A stretch of 64,000 bases of DNA from Meishania litoralis (lineage in GTDB: Bacteria; Bacteroidota; Bacteroidia; Flavobacteriales; Flavobacteriaceae): assembly GCF_042611095.1 (NCBI RefSeq), contig NZ_JBHFPV010000001.1:1426001-1490000 (forward strand), in the 5' to 3' direction. The notes beneath the pieces were generated by a model. The model saw nothing but the letters and a program-made list of their open reading frames with translations, did no database searches and was not told the DNA's origin. The position numbers and the translations under genes are program-made. Shown in pieces: positions 35,616 through 44,114 of this stretch. The first letter of the stretch is position 1; the number at the start of each line of letters is the position of its first letter.

Positions 35616-36578
35616 TCAAAGTTTGAATTTCTGACGGAAACGGGCAATATTGAATCCTTTTTCCAAGACTTTCTGCGATTGCGGACTTTCCTGTTTCAGT
35701 AAGGGGTTGGTGTGATTGAGGTGTATAAAATGGATTTTTTGCTTTTCGGAAGATGGTAAATCCTTAAACAGTGCCATACTTTCAATAACGAAAGGATGTG
35801 GAATTTCAGAAATATCGCGATTGTCGATTTCCTCGGCATCGTAAAATGCGGCATCAAGAAAGGCATAATCCACTTTTGCTATTTCATCGATTATGTTCGT
35901 CTCCCATTTTCCCCATTTATCGATATCGGGAATAAAAAGCACACTTTTATGGGGTCCGATGATACGGTAACCTACGGTTTCGGAATATTCATCGCGATGT
36001 GGAACGGTAAATGGCACTATGGTTATATTCGGGGCCAACACGAGTTTCTGCCCATCGGAAATAGGCATTAATTCGACATTTTTATTGGAAACCAACTGGC
36101 TCCAAGGCCCATTTTCTTCCAAAAAGACTTTCATTTTGGGCATTGAATAAACGGCAACATTTCGTGCGTTTGTCGCCTCCTTGCCCAAATACATTAGCCC
36201 CGTATAATGACCGATATGGGCGTGAGTCGGAAAGATTGCGTTCGGTATTTCTGGAGCGTCCCTAAAAGCGGTGTTTTTCAATATTTTTAACTGCTCGGCA
36301 ATGTCGGGTGTAGCTTCAAAAAGGAAGGTTTTTCGGTTTTGGGCATCTATCAATCCTAACGAAACGACTTTTCTTTCCGGATCCGGATTATCGAAAAGTT
36401 CAATGCAGCATTCTTTTTGACAGGCAATGTGGGGAGAGCCAGCATCTTGTACGGTGCCTAAAATGACGAGCGACACATCATCACCATCCTTGAAACCGTC
36501 CTTGATTTCGGGTAAATTTTGCGCAAACAACGGGACTACCGTTGCGGCGAGGAGAATGCTACAAAATGTCTTTATCAA
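35616..36578 (-). CDS. PqqB-like metallo-beta-lactamase-fold hydrolase, exported
   Basis: A 320-residue protein with a signal peptide (MIKTFCSILLAATVVPLFAQ). The sequence then follows PqqB: LVILGTVQDAGSPHIACQKECC, FLFEATPDI, a FPTHAHIGHYTGL zinc motif (HxHxxH), PHRDEYSETVGY and FLDAAFYD. PqqB acts in the cytoplasm during PQQ synthesis; an exported version beside a PQQ dehydrogenase cannot be simply biosynthetic. It may process a PQQ precursor or another substrate outside the inner membrane. It starts 7 bases after the S10 peptidase and ends 5 bases before the fructosamine kinase. Confidence 0.82.
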   Translation of the reverse strand: MIKTFCSILLAATVVPLFAQNLPEIKDGFKDGDDVSLVILGTVQDAGSPHIACQKECCIELFDNPDPERKVVSLGLIDAQNRKTFLFEATPDIAEQLKILKNTAFRDAPEIPNAIFPTHAHIGHYTGLMYLGKEATNARNVAVYSMPKMKVFLEENGPWSQLVSNKNVELMPISDGQKLVLAPNITIVPFTVPHRDEYSETVGYRIIGPHKSVLFIPDIDKWGKWETNIIDEIAKVDYAFLDAAFYDAEEIDNRDISEIPHPFVIESMALFKDLPSSEKQKIHFIHLNHTNPLLKQESPQSQKVLEKGFNIARFRQKFKL

Positions 36579-36585
36579 AAGCGTA

Positions 36586-38088
36586 TTAGTTGGTCGTTAA
36601 GAACTCTCTTATATCATTGGAGAGTTTTATTAGATCGGGTTCATGCGTGTACATCATGTGTCCGGCTTCATAATAGGTCATTTTTACACGATCAGTGACG
36701 ATTCCGTTGCGGGCAAAGGTGTATTCAGCGTCGAAAAAGGGGGTAATCAGGTCATAATACCCGCTGGCGACCATAACCTTCATCGCCGGATTGCGACGCA
36801 TGGTCTCCCCCAAATAGGGTGCCGTATTTACGGGCATTGGCTCCCAATATTGACTGTCGGGCACCGTTCTCCAGCGCCAACCGCTGCCTCCTCCAGAGGT
36901 AATATAGGGCCTATCCATTTTGATGTTTAGCTCAGATGCGAAGTAGTGGTTCAATGCAGCGGTATATGCCGAACTGATCTGATAGCTTGCTGCGTCGCCC
37001 AAATGCGGGCTTTCGGAAACTTTGTCGGCTTCGTCGCCCATAAATCGCCCATCCAATCGCCCAATGGCCAGACCTTTGTCTTCCAACAGCTTTTTTTGAA
37101 AACGCCCCATTAAAATCCGTAGGTCTGAATACAGAATATACTTTTTGTCCAATCCCGTGAAGTAGCTCAGTTTTTCGGCTATGGCATTTTTTTCAGAGTC
37201 GTCCAAAAGATTTCCCTTATAAAGTGCTGCGGTATAAGCGTCGTATGTAAATTGCCGACACTCTTCGACAAAGTCTTCCAAAGTCTTTCCCTGACCCGCC
37301 TTTTTATGATACCAAGCGGTCGCCGCCATACTGGGCAGATATGTGATGTACGATGTCATATTATGGTGGATCGAGGTCGATCCGGCATAGTCGAGGGCTT
37401 GAGAAATCAAGATCATTCCGTTCAGGGCCATGTTCTGCCCAGAACCCTCAAGTGCTTTTCCCAAATAAGCGGCACGGGTGGTTCCATAACTTTCTCCCGC
37501 CAAATACTTTGGAGAGAACCAACGCTCATTGTCGGTTACCCATTTTCGAATGAATTGGGCAAAAGAGTCGACATCTTCCTTTAAACCGTAAAAATCTTTG
37601 TCTTTTCCTTTTCCGACCAAGCGGCTATAGCCCGTTCCTACGGGGTCTATGAACACCAAATCCGTAAGGTCGAGCAAACCATGCTCGTTTTTTACCAAAT
37701 TATAGGGTGCGGCACCGTCATCTTGCTTTGCATCGGAATCCACTTTTACCACTTTTGGGCCGAAGAAGCCCATATGAAGCCACATCGATGCAGATCCGGG
37801 CCCACCGTTGAAAACAAAGGTCACGGGTCTTTTACGAACGTCCCCAATCGGGGTTTTTGTGTAGGCCACAGACCAAAATGACGCAATGGAATCCCCTTTT
37901 TTGTCGATAAGAAAGGTTTCTTTGGCCGTTGCGGTATAGTTGATGGTCTTGCCGCCGAAAATACCTTGATGCGAAGTCACGAATGACTTCGCCCTTGGAA
38001 TGGGTTTGATTTTTTCTTTTTCACCTTCTTGCGCGTTTAAAAAAAATAAACAGATTGAAAATAGCCCGATCAATATTTTTCTGGTCAT
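36586..38088 (-). CDS. S10 family serine carboxypeptidase-like peptidase
   Basis: About 500 residues from the ATG at 38088 (MTRKILIGLFSICLFFLNAQ), which gives a signal peptide; an earlier in-frame codon adds 16 poorly fitting residues. It is an alpha/beta hydrolase of the S10 family: FVFNGGPGSASMW for the oxyanion hole, LVFIDPVGTGYSR, the nucleophile Ser200 in GESYGTTR, and a C-terminal AGHMMYTHEP carrying the catalytic histidine. It would remove C-terminal residues from peptides, in the periplasm or outside. It is the second gene of the PhyH-to-PQQ operon, with 7-base gaps on both sides. Confidence 0.92.
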   Translation of the reverse strand: MTRKILIGLFSICLFFLNAQEGEKEKIKPIPRAKSFVTSHQGIFGGKTINYTATAKETFLIDKKGDSIASFWSVAYTKTPIGDVRKRPVTFVFNGGPGSASMWLHMGFFGPKVVKVDSDAKQDDGAAPYNLVKNEHGLLDLTDLVFIDPVGTGYSRLVGKGKDKDFYGLKEDVDSFAQFIRKWVTDNERWFSPKYLAGESYGTTRAAYLGKALEGSGQNMALNGMILISQALDYAGSTSIHHNMTSYITYLPSMAATAWYHKKAGQGKTLEDFVEECRQFTYDAYTAALYKGNLLDDSEKNAIAEKLSYFTGLDKKYILYSDLRILMGRFQKKLLEDKGLAIGRLDGRFMGDEADKVSESPHLGDAASYQISSAYTAALNHYFASELNIKMDRPYITSGGGSGWRWRTVPDSQYWEPMPVNTAPYLGETMRRNPAMKVMVASGYYDLITPFFDAEYTFARNGIVTDRVKMTYYEAGHMMYTHEPDLIKLSNDIREFLTTN

Positions 38089-38095
38089 TGTAAGT

Positions 38096-38826
38096 TTATT
38101 TGGTTCTAATTTGTCTTTCTCCGGTGTGGTCGACACCTTTTTCCCGTTCGAGTTGGATCATGGCCTTTGGCCGAAAGTTGGTGATGAATGCCCTTCTATT
38201 ATCCGAGGTGGAGTTACCTCGACTATAGTGCAATGTTCCTCCTTGGTGAAAGACACATGATCCGGGCCGAAGCTCTATGTATACGGAATTCTCCTCGCTT
38301 CCCTCACATTTCAAGGCGCCTTTGTTTCCGGTCTGCTCGTGGGGCAATATGGGCGATAAATGCGACTTCGGGGTGTACCACATGCAGCCGTTTTCTTTAT
38401 AGGCATGGTCAATGGCGACCCAGCAGCTTGCTGCCCTTTTATCGGGCATGTCGATCCAATAAGCGGCATCTTGGTGCCAAGGGGTTATGGTGTCGGTATA
38501 AGGGGCTTTATTGATCAACATATCAAAGTCGAGCTCAATATCGTTGCCCATAAGTTCTTTCGCCATTGCAAGGGTTTTTTGGTGCAAAGGTTTATGTACC
38601 AGGTCAGGAACCAACTTACTGGGTACCATTATCTGGGTAATCTTCTCTTCTTTATTATCACCGCCTGAAAGGTCTGAACGGTATCTTGAGGCATCGATAC
38701 GGTTGTCTAAAAATGAAGCGTAAAGATTACTGTAATAGGCCGTTTCTTCTACAGTTAATAGATTTTCAACGACCAGATAGCCTTCTTCGTCAAAAAAAGT
38801 CTTTTGTTTAGCATTGAGCTGTTGCA
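38096..38826 (-). CDS. Phytanoyl-CoA dioxygenase (PhyH) family oxygenase
   Basis: About 243 residues from the ATG at 38826 (MQQLNAKQKTFFDEEG). A long upstream extension of the frame would lie antisense to the next gene and has no family match. The Fe(II)/2-oxoglutarate site is seen as His118 and Asp120 in TPWHQDAAYW and His200 in GGTLHYSRGN, with Arg211 in NRRAF for 2-oxoglutarate. PhyH enzymes hydroxylate small molecules; the substrate is unknown. It is the first gene of a five-gene operon (S10 peptidase, PqqB-like, fructosamine kinase, PQQ dehydrogenase follow) and divergent from an acyltransferase. Confidence 0.9.
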
Positions 38827-38995
38827 TGGTCTGATATTTACAAGAATTAATTTGGAGGCTCTCATAGTTTTGAGGCTGAGTCTGCACAAAACTAAGATAG
38901 CCATAAAAAGGAAACTGCAGAATAGATTGGCACATTAATGGAAATGGCAATATTTTTTCTACATTAGGGGAAATAACCACCAAAATTTCCAAGCC

Positions 38996-40102
38996 ATGTC
39001 TCAACTCAGCGACAATGTTTCGAAACGTCTGTTCTCTTTGGATGTTTTTCGAGGACTTACCATGTTTTTGCTCATTGCGGAAGCTGCGGGCTTTCACCAT
39101 AATTTCACTGAATTGACCGATGGGACAGTGTTTTCGGGATTGGCCCATCAATTGCACCATCATCCTTGGAACGGACTCCGATTCTGGGATTTGATCCAAC
39201 CTTTTTTCATGTTCATTGTTGGGGTTGCCATGCCTTTTTCCCTTCGCAAAAGATTGGCGTCCGGTAGCCGCTCCGAAGCTACAAGACATATTTTCAAACG
39301 CTGTTTTTTGCTTTTTGCCTTCGGGGCATTGTTGCATTGTGTCTATTCGCACGAGTTGGTTTGGGAGCTTTGGAACGTATTGGTGCAATTGGCCTTTACC
39401 ATTCTTATCGCGTATGCCATTATGAACCTGCCGAATAAAACACAGATCGGAATATCAGTGGGCCTGTTGGTGCTTACCGAAATCTTATACCGTGCCTACA
39501 ACCCGGAAGCGCCCTACGTACAGGGGCATGATAGTTTTGGCTCTTATATAGACATGCTGGTCATGGGCAAGGTAAACAACGGGTATTGGGTTTTCGTGAA
39601 TTTTATACCTACCGCCGCACATACCATTTGGGGCGTAGTCTGTGGCCGGATTTTACTTTCCGATGCTTCGCCGAAAGAGAAGCTAAGACCCTTCTTGATT
39701 TGGGGGGCCGCTATTTTGATTTTAGGGTTTGCCATGGATTTGTTGAACATCACACCTATTATCAAAAGGATAGCGACCACATCGTTTACCTTGGCTTCGG
39801 GAGGAATCGCAATTTTGACCTTGGCCTTGTTCTATTGGGCGATCGATGTAAAAAACAACCATAACAAATGGCTCAAAATCTTTTCGGTGGTGGGCACCAA
39901 CTCCATTTTTATCTATTTGTTTGCCGAAACGGTTGGAGCGCAATGGTTTCGAGATTTTGGCAAGATTTGGACGGAAGGACTACTTGCCCCGATAGGAGTT
40001 TCAGAAAAGGTCATTATGGTCATCAACGCCCTTTTCGTGCTGTTCATATTTTGGTATATCACCTATTTTCTTGACAAAAAGAGGGTGTATTTCAAAGTAT
40101 GA
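38996..40102 (+). CDS. HGSNAT-like multispanning acyltransferase (DUF5009-type)
   Basis: A 368-residue membrane protein with about ten helices. It opens RLFSLDVFRGLTMFLLIAEA and continues PFFMFIVGVAMPFSLRKRL, the pattern of heparan-alpha-glucosaminide N-acetyltransferase relatives. Histidines in the first periplasmic loop (HQLHHHPWNGLRFWD) are candidate catalytic residues. The family moves acetyl groups across the membrane onto sugars. A carbohydrate-modifying role fits the surroundings, but the acceptor is unknown. It is a single gene, divergent from the PhyH operon with a 169-base gap. Confidence 0.85.
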   Translation: MSQLSDNVSKRLFSLDVFRGLTMFLLIAEAAGFHHNFTELTDGTVFSGLAHQLHHHPWNGLRFWDLIQPFFMFIVGVAMPFSLRKRLASGSRSEATRHIFKRCFLLFAFGALLHCVYSHELVWELWNVLVQLAFTILIAYAIMNLPNKTQIGISVGLLVLTEILYRAYNPEAPYVQGHDSFGSYIDMLVMGKVNNGYWVFVNFIPTAAHTIWGVVCGRILLSDASPKEKLRPFLIWGAAILILGFAMDLLNITPIIKRIATTSFTLASGGIAILTLALFYWAIDVKNNHNKWLKIFSVVGTNSIFIYLFAETVGAQWFRDFGKIWTEGLLAPIGVSEKVIMVINALFVLFIFWYITYFLDKKRVYFKV

Positions 40103-40294
40103 GCTTAAAATCTACTAATATTTGGTAACTGACCGTTAAGTCGGTAATGGGCCTACCGTTTCTCGAAACGCTTCAGCTCTAAACGGCTTATTGCCCTTAA
40201 AAAACCGATAAGTGCCTTTTTACATTGAATTGATCGATAAATTGCCGGTAATAAGACCACTTGGTCTGTTGTGCAGGCTGGTAAAAAGATGAAA

Positions 40295-41074
40295 TCAAAG
40301 GTCTTCAGGATACTTTCCGGCAGTTGTCCAGCCCCCATCGACGGGAATCAGCTGGCCGTTGATGTGGGAAGCCCCGTCAGAAAGCAAAAATAGACAGGTG
40401 TTGGCGATGTCTTCCGGTCTTCCAACTCTTTTGTTTGGGTTCAACCTTCCCCAAAAACCTGCATAGTCGGGTTGTTCTTTGGCTGTTCGCTCGGTCAAGG
40501 TTGCTCCGGGCGCAATGGTATTCACGGTAATTTGGTGTTCGCCGAGTTCGTAAGCAAGATTCTGCCCCATAAACTGAAGGGCCGCCTTGGTCATGCCATA
40601 AGCGGTCAGATTATGATAGGCCCGAACACCCACTTGGGAAGACATAAGCACGATACGCCCACCTGTACCTTGTTTGATCATTTCTTTGGCGGCGCGCTGT
40701 GCCAAGAAAAAGGCCCCTTGAAGATTCAACTTGACGACCTTTTGAAAAGAATCGGGCGTAAATTCGAGAAAATCACCAAATAACGTAATTCCCGCATTCG
40801 GGATCACAAAATCCAAACGTCCAAAATGGTCGAGCGTAAAATCGACCATTTTGTTGATGGTAGGTACGTCGCCCGCATCTCCAACAAAAAAATGACAGCT
40901 TCCGGAGAATGCTCCATCGAGTTCAGAGGCGGCCTTATTTCCACGGCCTTCGTCAACATCGTTGAGCACTACATTTGCACCTGCTTTTAGCAAAAGCGAT
41001 GCAATGGCATAGCCGATTCCCTCACCCGCTCCGGTAACTATGGCGACCTTATCTTTTATTCCCGAGTACTGCAT
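40295..41074 (-). CDS. SDR family NAD(P)-dependent oxidoreductase
   Basis: A 259-residue classical short-chain dehydrogenase. It has the coenzyme site VTGAGEGIGYAIA, the acidic DVDEG after strand 2 suggesting NAD, the IPNAG motif, catalytic Ser in MSSQVGV and the YGMTKAAL tyrosine-lysine pair, and ends with LIPVDGGWT. It probably oxidises a sugar or polyol to a lactone or ketone. Its start overlaps the last 26 bases of the SMP-30 gene, so the two form an operon: dehydrogenase makes a lactone, lactonase opens it (inference). The 192 bases downstream to the acyltransferase stop show no gene. Confidence 0.92.
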   Translation of the reverse strand: MQYSGIKDKVAIVTGAGEGIGYAIASLLLKAGANVVLNDVDEGRGNKAASELDGAFSGSCHFFVGDAGDVPTINKMVDFTLDHFGRLDFVIPNAGITLFGDFLEFTPDSFQKVVKLNLQGAFFLAQRAAKEMIKQGTGGRIVLMSSQVGVRAYHNLTAYGMTKAALQFMGQNLAYELGEHQITVNTIAPGATLTERTAKEQPDYAGFWGRLNPNKRVGRPEDIANTCLFLLSDGASHINGQLIPVDGGWTTAGKYPEDL

Positions 41075-41951
41075 TAAAATAGTTTATGGGCATTCCCTTA
41101 ACGTCGGATTCGTATACAAAAAGTCCGCCGCTGAGCGGATATTCTTCAAGCTGCTTTTGGTCGAGTCCACTTCTTGCTGTGGTAATATACAAGGTTTTCA
41201 AATCTTTTCCACCAAAACAACAGGAAGTAACGTGCGGAGCGGGCACCTCGATTTTCTCCAAAACTTGTCCCGTGGAAGGGCTCCATCTTCGCAAGCAATT
41301 TCCACCCCAATGGGCAATCCAGAGCATATCTTCTTCATCGATACTCATACCGTCGGGACTGCCATAGTCTTTTGGAATATTAAAAAGGGATTTTTCATTG
41401 GAAATCGTTCCCCCAATGTTGTCATAATCGAAAACCTTTACCTCGAAAGTTGGGCTATCGATATAGTAAAACTTCTTTTTATCGGAAGACCAGGCCATGC
41501 CATTTGAAACGGATGTGTTCGGTATTTGAAACGAGTATTGAAACTCAGGGGTTACACAAAAAAAGTTACCGGCATTGGGCGCACAGTGCTTCTCCATGGT
41601 ACCTATCCAGAAGTTACCGTTTGGACCGACCTTTCCATCATTGAACCGTAGCAAAGGATTTGAATTTTCCAATACGCCGTGCTTCTTCAGCTGCCCGGTT
41701 ATTGGATCAAACGCTGCCAGGCCTTTTTCCATGGCCAAAAGGAGTTCCCCATTTTTTTGGGGAACTGCGGCCCCTATCATTTCGTCGAAAGACCATTCTT
41801 TACTTGTTTCTGTTGAGGGACTATACCCGTGCAGTTTGTAGCCCTCGATATCGACCCAAAAAAGAAACTGTTTGTTGAAATCCCATACAGGACCCTCGCC
41901 GAGAATTGATCGGGTGTCCAGTAACAGTTCGGCTTGGTGGGTCTTGACGAT
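41049..41951 (-). CDS. SMP-30/gluconolactonase family protein without a canonical start codon
   Basis: A six-bladed SMP-30 propeller. The first ATG is at 41780, but the family N-terminus is encoded upstream in the same frame (AELLLDTRSILGEGPVWDF, then FWVDIEGYKLHGY), including the metal-binding Glu of GEGP. The frame is closed by TAA at 41973-41975 and the 64 codons between contain no ATG, GTG or TTG. A start at ATC 41951 or another rare codon, or loss of the original start, must be considered. A near promoter element (TAACTTTC) lies at 41968-41975. It likely hydrolyses a sugar lactone made by the SDR encoded downstream, with which it overlaps by 26 bases. Confidence 0.75.
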   Translation of the reverse strand: MVKTHQAELLLDTRSILGEGPVWDFNKQFLFWVDIEGYKLHGYSPSTETSKEWSFDEMIGAAVPQKNGELLLAMEKGLAAFDPITGQLKKHGVLENSNPLLRFNDGKVGPNGNFWIGTMEKHCAPNAGNFFCVTPEFQYSFQIPNTSVSNGMAWSSDKKKFYYIDSPTFEVKVFDYDNIGGTISNEKSLFNIPKDYGSPDGMSIDEEDMLWIAHWGGNCLRRWSPSTGQVLEKIEVPAPHVTSCCFGGKDLKTLYITTARSGLDQKQLEEYPLSGGLFVYESDVKGMPINYFNAVLGNKR

Positions 41952-42005
41952 GGTTTTGCTTTTGGCAGAAAGTTACGGAATTTAAACCGTCATTCTAAAA
42001 TGTGC

Positions 42006-43634
42006 CTATTGAAGTATTGCGTTATATTTTCCATTATTTCCCAACAGTTCGGTTGCCGCCAAAATGGCCTCATCATGTGAAAGATAGTATTGATAAAGTC
42101 CTTCACGATAGAAATAACGTTTGATAATCTCGTCTTCCAGATTTTTGCGAATTTCTTTTTGATAAGTGTCCAATGCCGCCATTTTGCTTTTGTCTATATC
42201 GGCCAGCAATTTTTTGAAATCATTTTCAATGGCATCGTTGAAAATAACTTCTTCACGATCGGTCAATGCTTCTTTCAGGGTCTTTTCGGTCTTGGTCTGA
42301 AACGAAAAGTCACTTTGGGCCACATGGTTTTTGAAGCTTTCGAAATCAGTGTCCGAAAATGTAAACGAATCTGGGTCCGAAACCCCGTTTTTGTAGTAGA
42401 AGTCGGTGGCAAAATCAAAAATGACATGATCGTTCAATAAGGCGGCCGTCAAGTCGTTCGATTTTAAGGAGGCAATTTCAATATCGGGGAGCACTCCGCC
42501 ACCATCTTGGACCTTGCGCCCATTGCGGGTCTTAAAATCGTTATAGGTCGTTGTGCGCACGGCATTGCCATCCGCGTCGCGGTTCCAATAATCCAATGAT
42601 TGAATGCAGCGCCCTGAAGGGGTGTAATAACGGCTAATGGTCACTTTGAGCTGTGTGCCGTAGGTCAGGCGCAAAGGTCGCTGTACAAGTCCTTTTCCGA
42701 AACTACGCCCTCCCATGACAACGGCCCGATCAAGATCTTGTAGACTTCCCGAAACGATCTCACTGGCCGAGGCACTGCTGCCGTTTACCAAAACCACTAA
42801 TGGAATTTCGGTATCAACTGGCTTGTTCCGGGTCTTATATTCCTGGTTGAATTTTTTGACCTTTGACTTCGTCGTTACGATCAGTTCGCCTTTGTCGACA
42901 AAGAGATTGGTCACGTTAATGGCCTCCGAAAGTAACCCGCCCGGATTCCCCCGAAGGTCCAAAATAATTTTGTCCGCTCCTTGGCCCTTTAGGTCGATCA
43001 ATGCCGCTTTTGTCTGGCCTGAGGCCTTGGCGTTGAATTTTGCCAAAACAATGTAGCCGGTCTTGTCATCGACCATTTTATAAAATGGTACTGCATCGAC
43101 CTCGACACCTGAACGTTCGATTGTCGCTGTTTTGGTTTCGCCCTGTCTTTTATAGGTAATGGCAACCGAGGTATTGTTGGCGCCTTTTAATAACTCGCTT
43201 GCATTATCGTCGAAATCGGCGACCGTAATATCTCCGATTTTAATGATTTCGTCGCCAGCTTTGAGTCCGGCTTTGTCAGCGGGGTAATCCTTATAGGGCT
43301 CGACCACGACCAAACGGTCATCGTAAGAACGTACCAGGGCGCCGATACCCGAATATTCGCCCGCATTATTGATTTTGTAGGTCTCGACATCTTGTTCGTT
43401 CAAAAATTTGGTGTAGGGATCCAGCTCATCGAGCATGTTTTTTATGGCCGTATCCATCAATTCTGCCGGATTGGTCTCATCAACATAGTTCATGTTCAAC
43501 TCTTTGAACAGGGTAGTGAAGATTTCTATCTGTTTGGCGATTTCGAAGAAGTCGCTCTTAAAACCGCTTCCGACCACCAAAAATGCAACGGCCAAAATCG
43601 GAATCAAAACCTGTCTTTTAATCATCTTTTTCAT
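42006..43634 (-). CDS. C-terminal processing peptidase, S41 family
   Basis: A 542-residue CtpA-type protease. An N-terminal membrane anchor or signal (RQVLIPILAVAFLVVGSGF) is followed by a helical region, a PDZ domain (about 90-180, GEYSGIGALVRSYDDRLVVV) and the peptidase core (about 190-400). The catalytic Ser289 is in NGSSASASEIV and Lys314 in RSFGKGLVQ. A C-terminal helical extension (about 400-542) is usual in Bacteroidota. It trims or degrades periplasmic proteins from their C-termini. Its first 17 bases overlap the end of rnpA on the same strand, so the two are coupled. Confidence 0.95.
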   Translation of the reverse strand: MKKMIKRQVLIPILAVAFLVVGSGFKSDFFEIAKQIEIFTTLFKELNMNYVDETNPAELMDTAIKNMLDELDPYTKFLNEQDVETYKINNAGEYSGIGALVRSYDDRLVVVEPYKDYPADKAGLKAGDEIIKIGDITVADFDDNASELLKGANNTSVAITYKRQGETKTATIERSGVEVDAVPFYKMVDDKTGYIVLAKFNAKASGQTKAALIDLKGQGADKIILDLRGNPGGLLSEAINVTNLFVDKGELIVTTKSKVKKFNQEYKTRNKPVDTEIPLVVLVNGSSASASEIVSGSLQDLDRAVVMGGRSFGKGLVQRPLRLTYGTQLKVTISRYYTPSGRCIQSLDYWNRDADGNAVRTTTYNDFKTRNGRKVQDGGGVLPDIEIASLKSNDLTAALLNDHVIFDFATDFYYKNGVSDPDSFTFSDTDFESFKNHVAQSDFSFQTKTEKTLKEALTDREEVIFNDAIENDFKKLLADIDKSKMAALDTYQKEIRKNLEDEIIKRYFYREGLYQYYLSHDEAILAATELLGNNGKYNAILQ

Positions 43635-44004
43635 GGTTTATCGTTTCGATAAATTTTCCTAATAGTTTTTGCATGCCGTCTTCCACTTCCGAAAATGTAG
43701 GCATCTCCTTCCCAAGGTATAAAAATAGAAACGCAAAAGCACTATCGCTATTGTTAAAAACAAGATGTTTGTTAAGGCGATAAGCTTCGCGCAGCAATCG
43801 TTTGATCCGGTTTCTTTTGACCGCGCTTTTAAAATTCTTTTTTGGAACTGCCACCCCTGCCTGAACCTTTACTTTTTCCGGGAGTTCGGCCGATAGGTAA
43901 ATGAGCTTGATCGGAAAGCAAGAAACCCCCTTTCCTTCAGCGAACAGACGATCTATGAGTTTAGAGCTCTTTAATTTTTCTTTTTTTGGGAATGCATTCG
44001 ACAT
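43618..44004 (-). CDS. rnpA: Ribonuclease P protein component
   Basis: A 128-residue RnpA from the ATG at 44004 (MSNAFPKKEKLKSSKLIDRL); an upstream alternative adds 15 hydrophobic residues foreign to the family. It has the VAVPKKNFKSAVKRNRIKR basic motif followed by LLREAYR, the RNA-binding signature. It assists the RNase P RNA in 5' processing of tRNA precursors. It is not next to rpmH here; instead it overlaps the ctp start by 17 bases. A 14-base palindrome lies in the divergent gap upstream (44043-44056). Confidence 0.95.
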   Translation of the reverse strand: MSNAFPKKEKLKSSKLIDRLFAEGKGVSCFPIKLIYLSAELPEKVKVQAGVAVPKKNFKSAVKRNRIKRLLREAYRLNKHLVFNNSDSAFAFLFLYLGKEMPTFSEVEDGMQKLLGKFIETINHEKDD

Positions 44005-44114
44005 ACCATGTAAAAGTAAAATAAAAACCACAGTTGAAGCATATGACATTTGTCATAGTAAGAGCATTGAGAAGCCCATATATTCGAAATGCGTCTTAAT
44101 TATACTCTGAAGGC

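Noticed and set aside
38827..39388. Upstream extension of the PhyH reading frame by 187 codons
   Set aside because: It runs antisense through the start of the acyltransferase gene, has no PhyH homology, and the ATG at 38826 gives a normal family length.
40103..40294. Convergent gap with CGTTTCTCGAAACG palindrome
   Set aside because: A short hairpin without a following T run; not enough for a terminator call.
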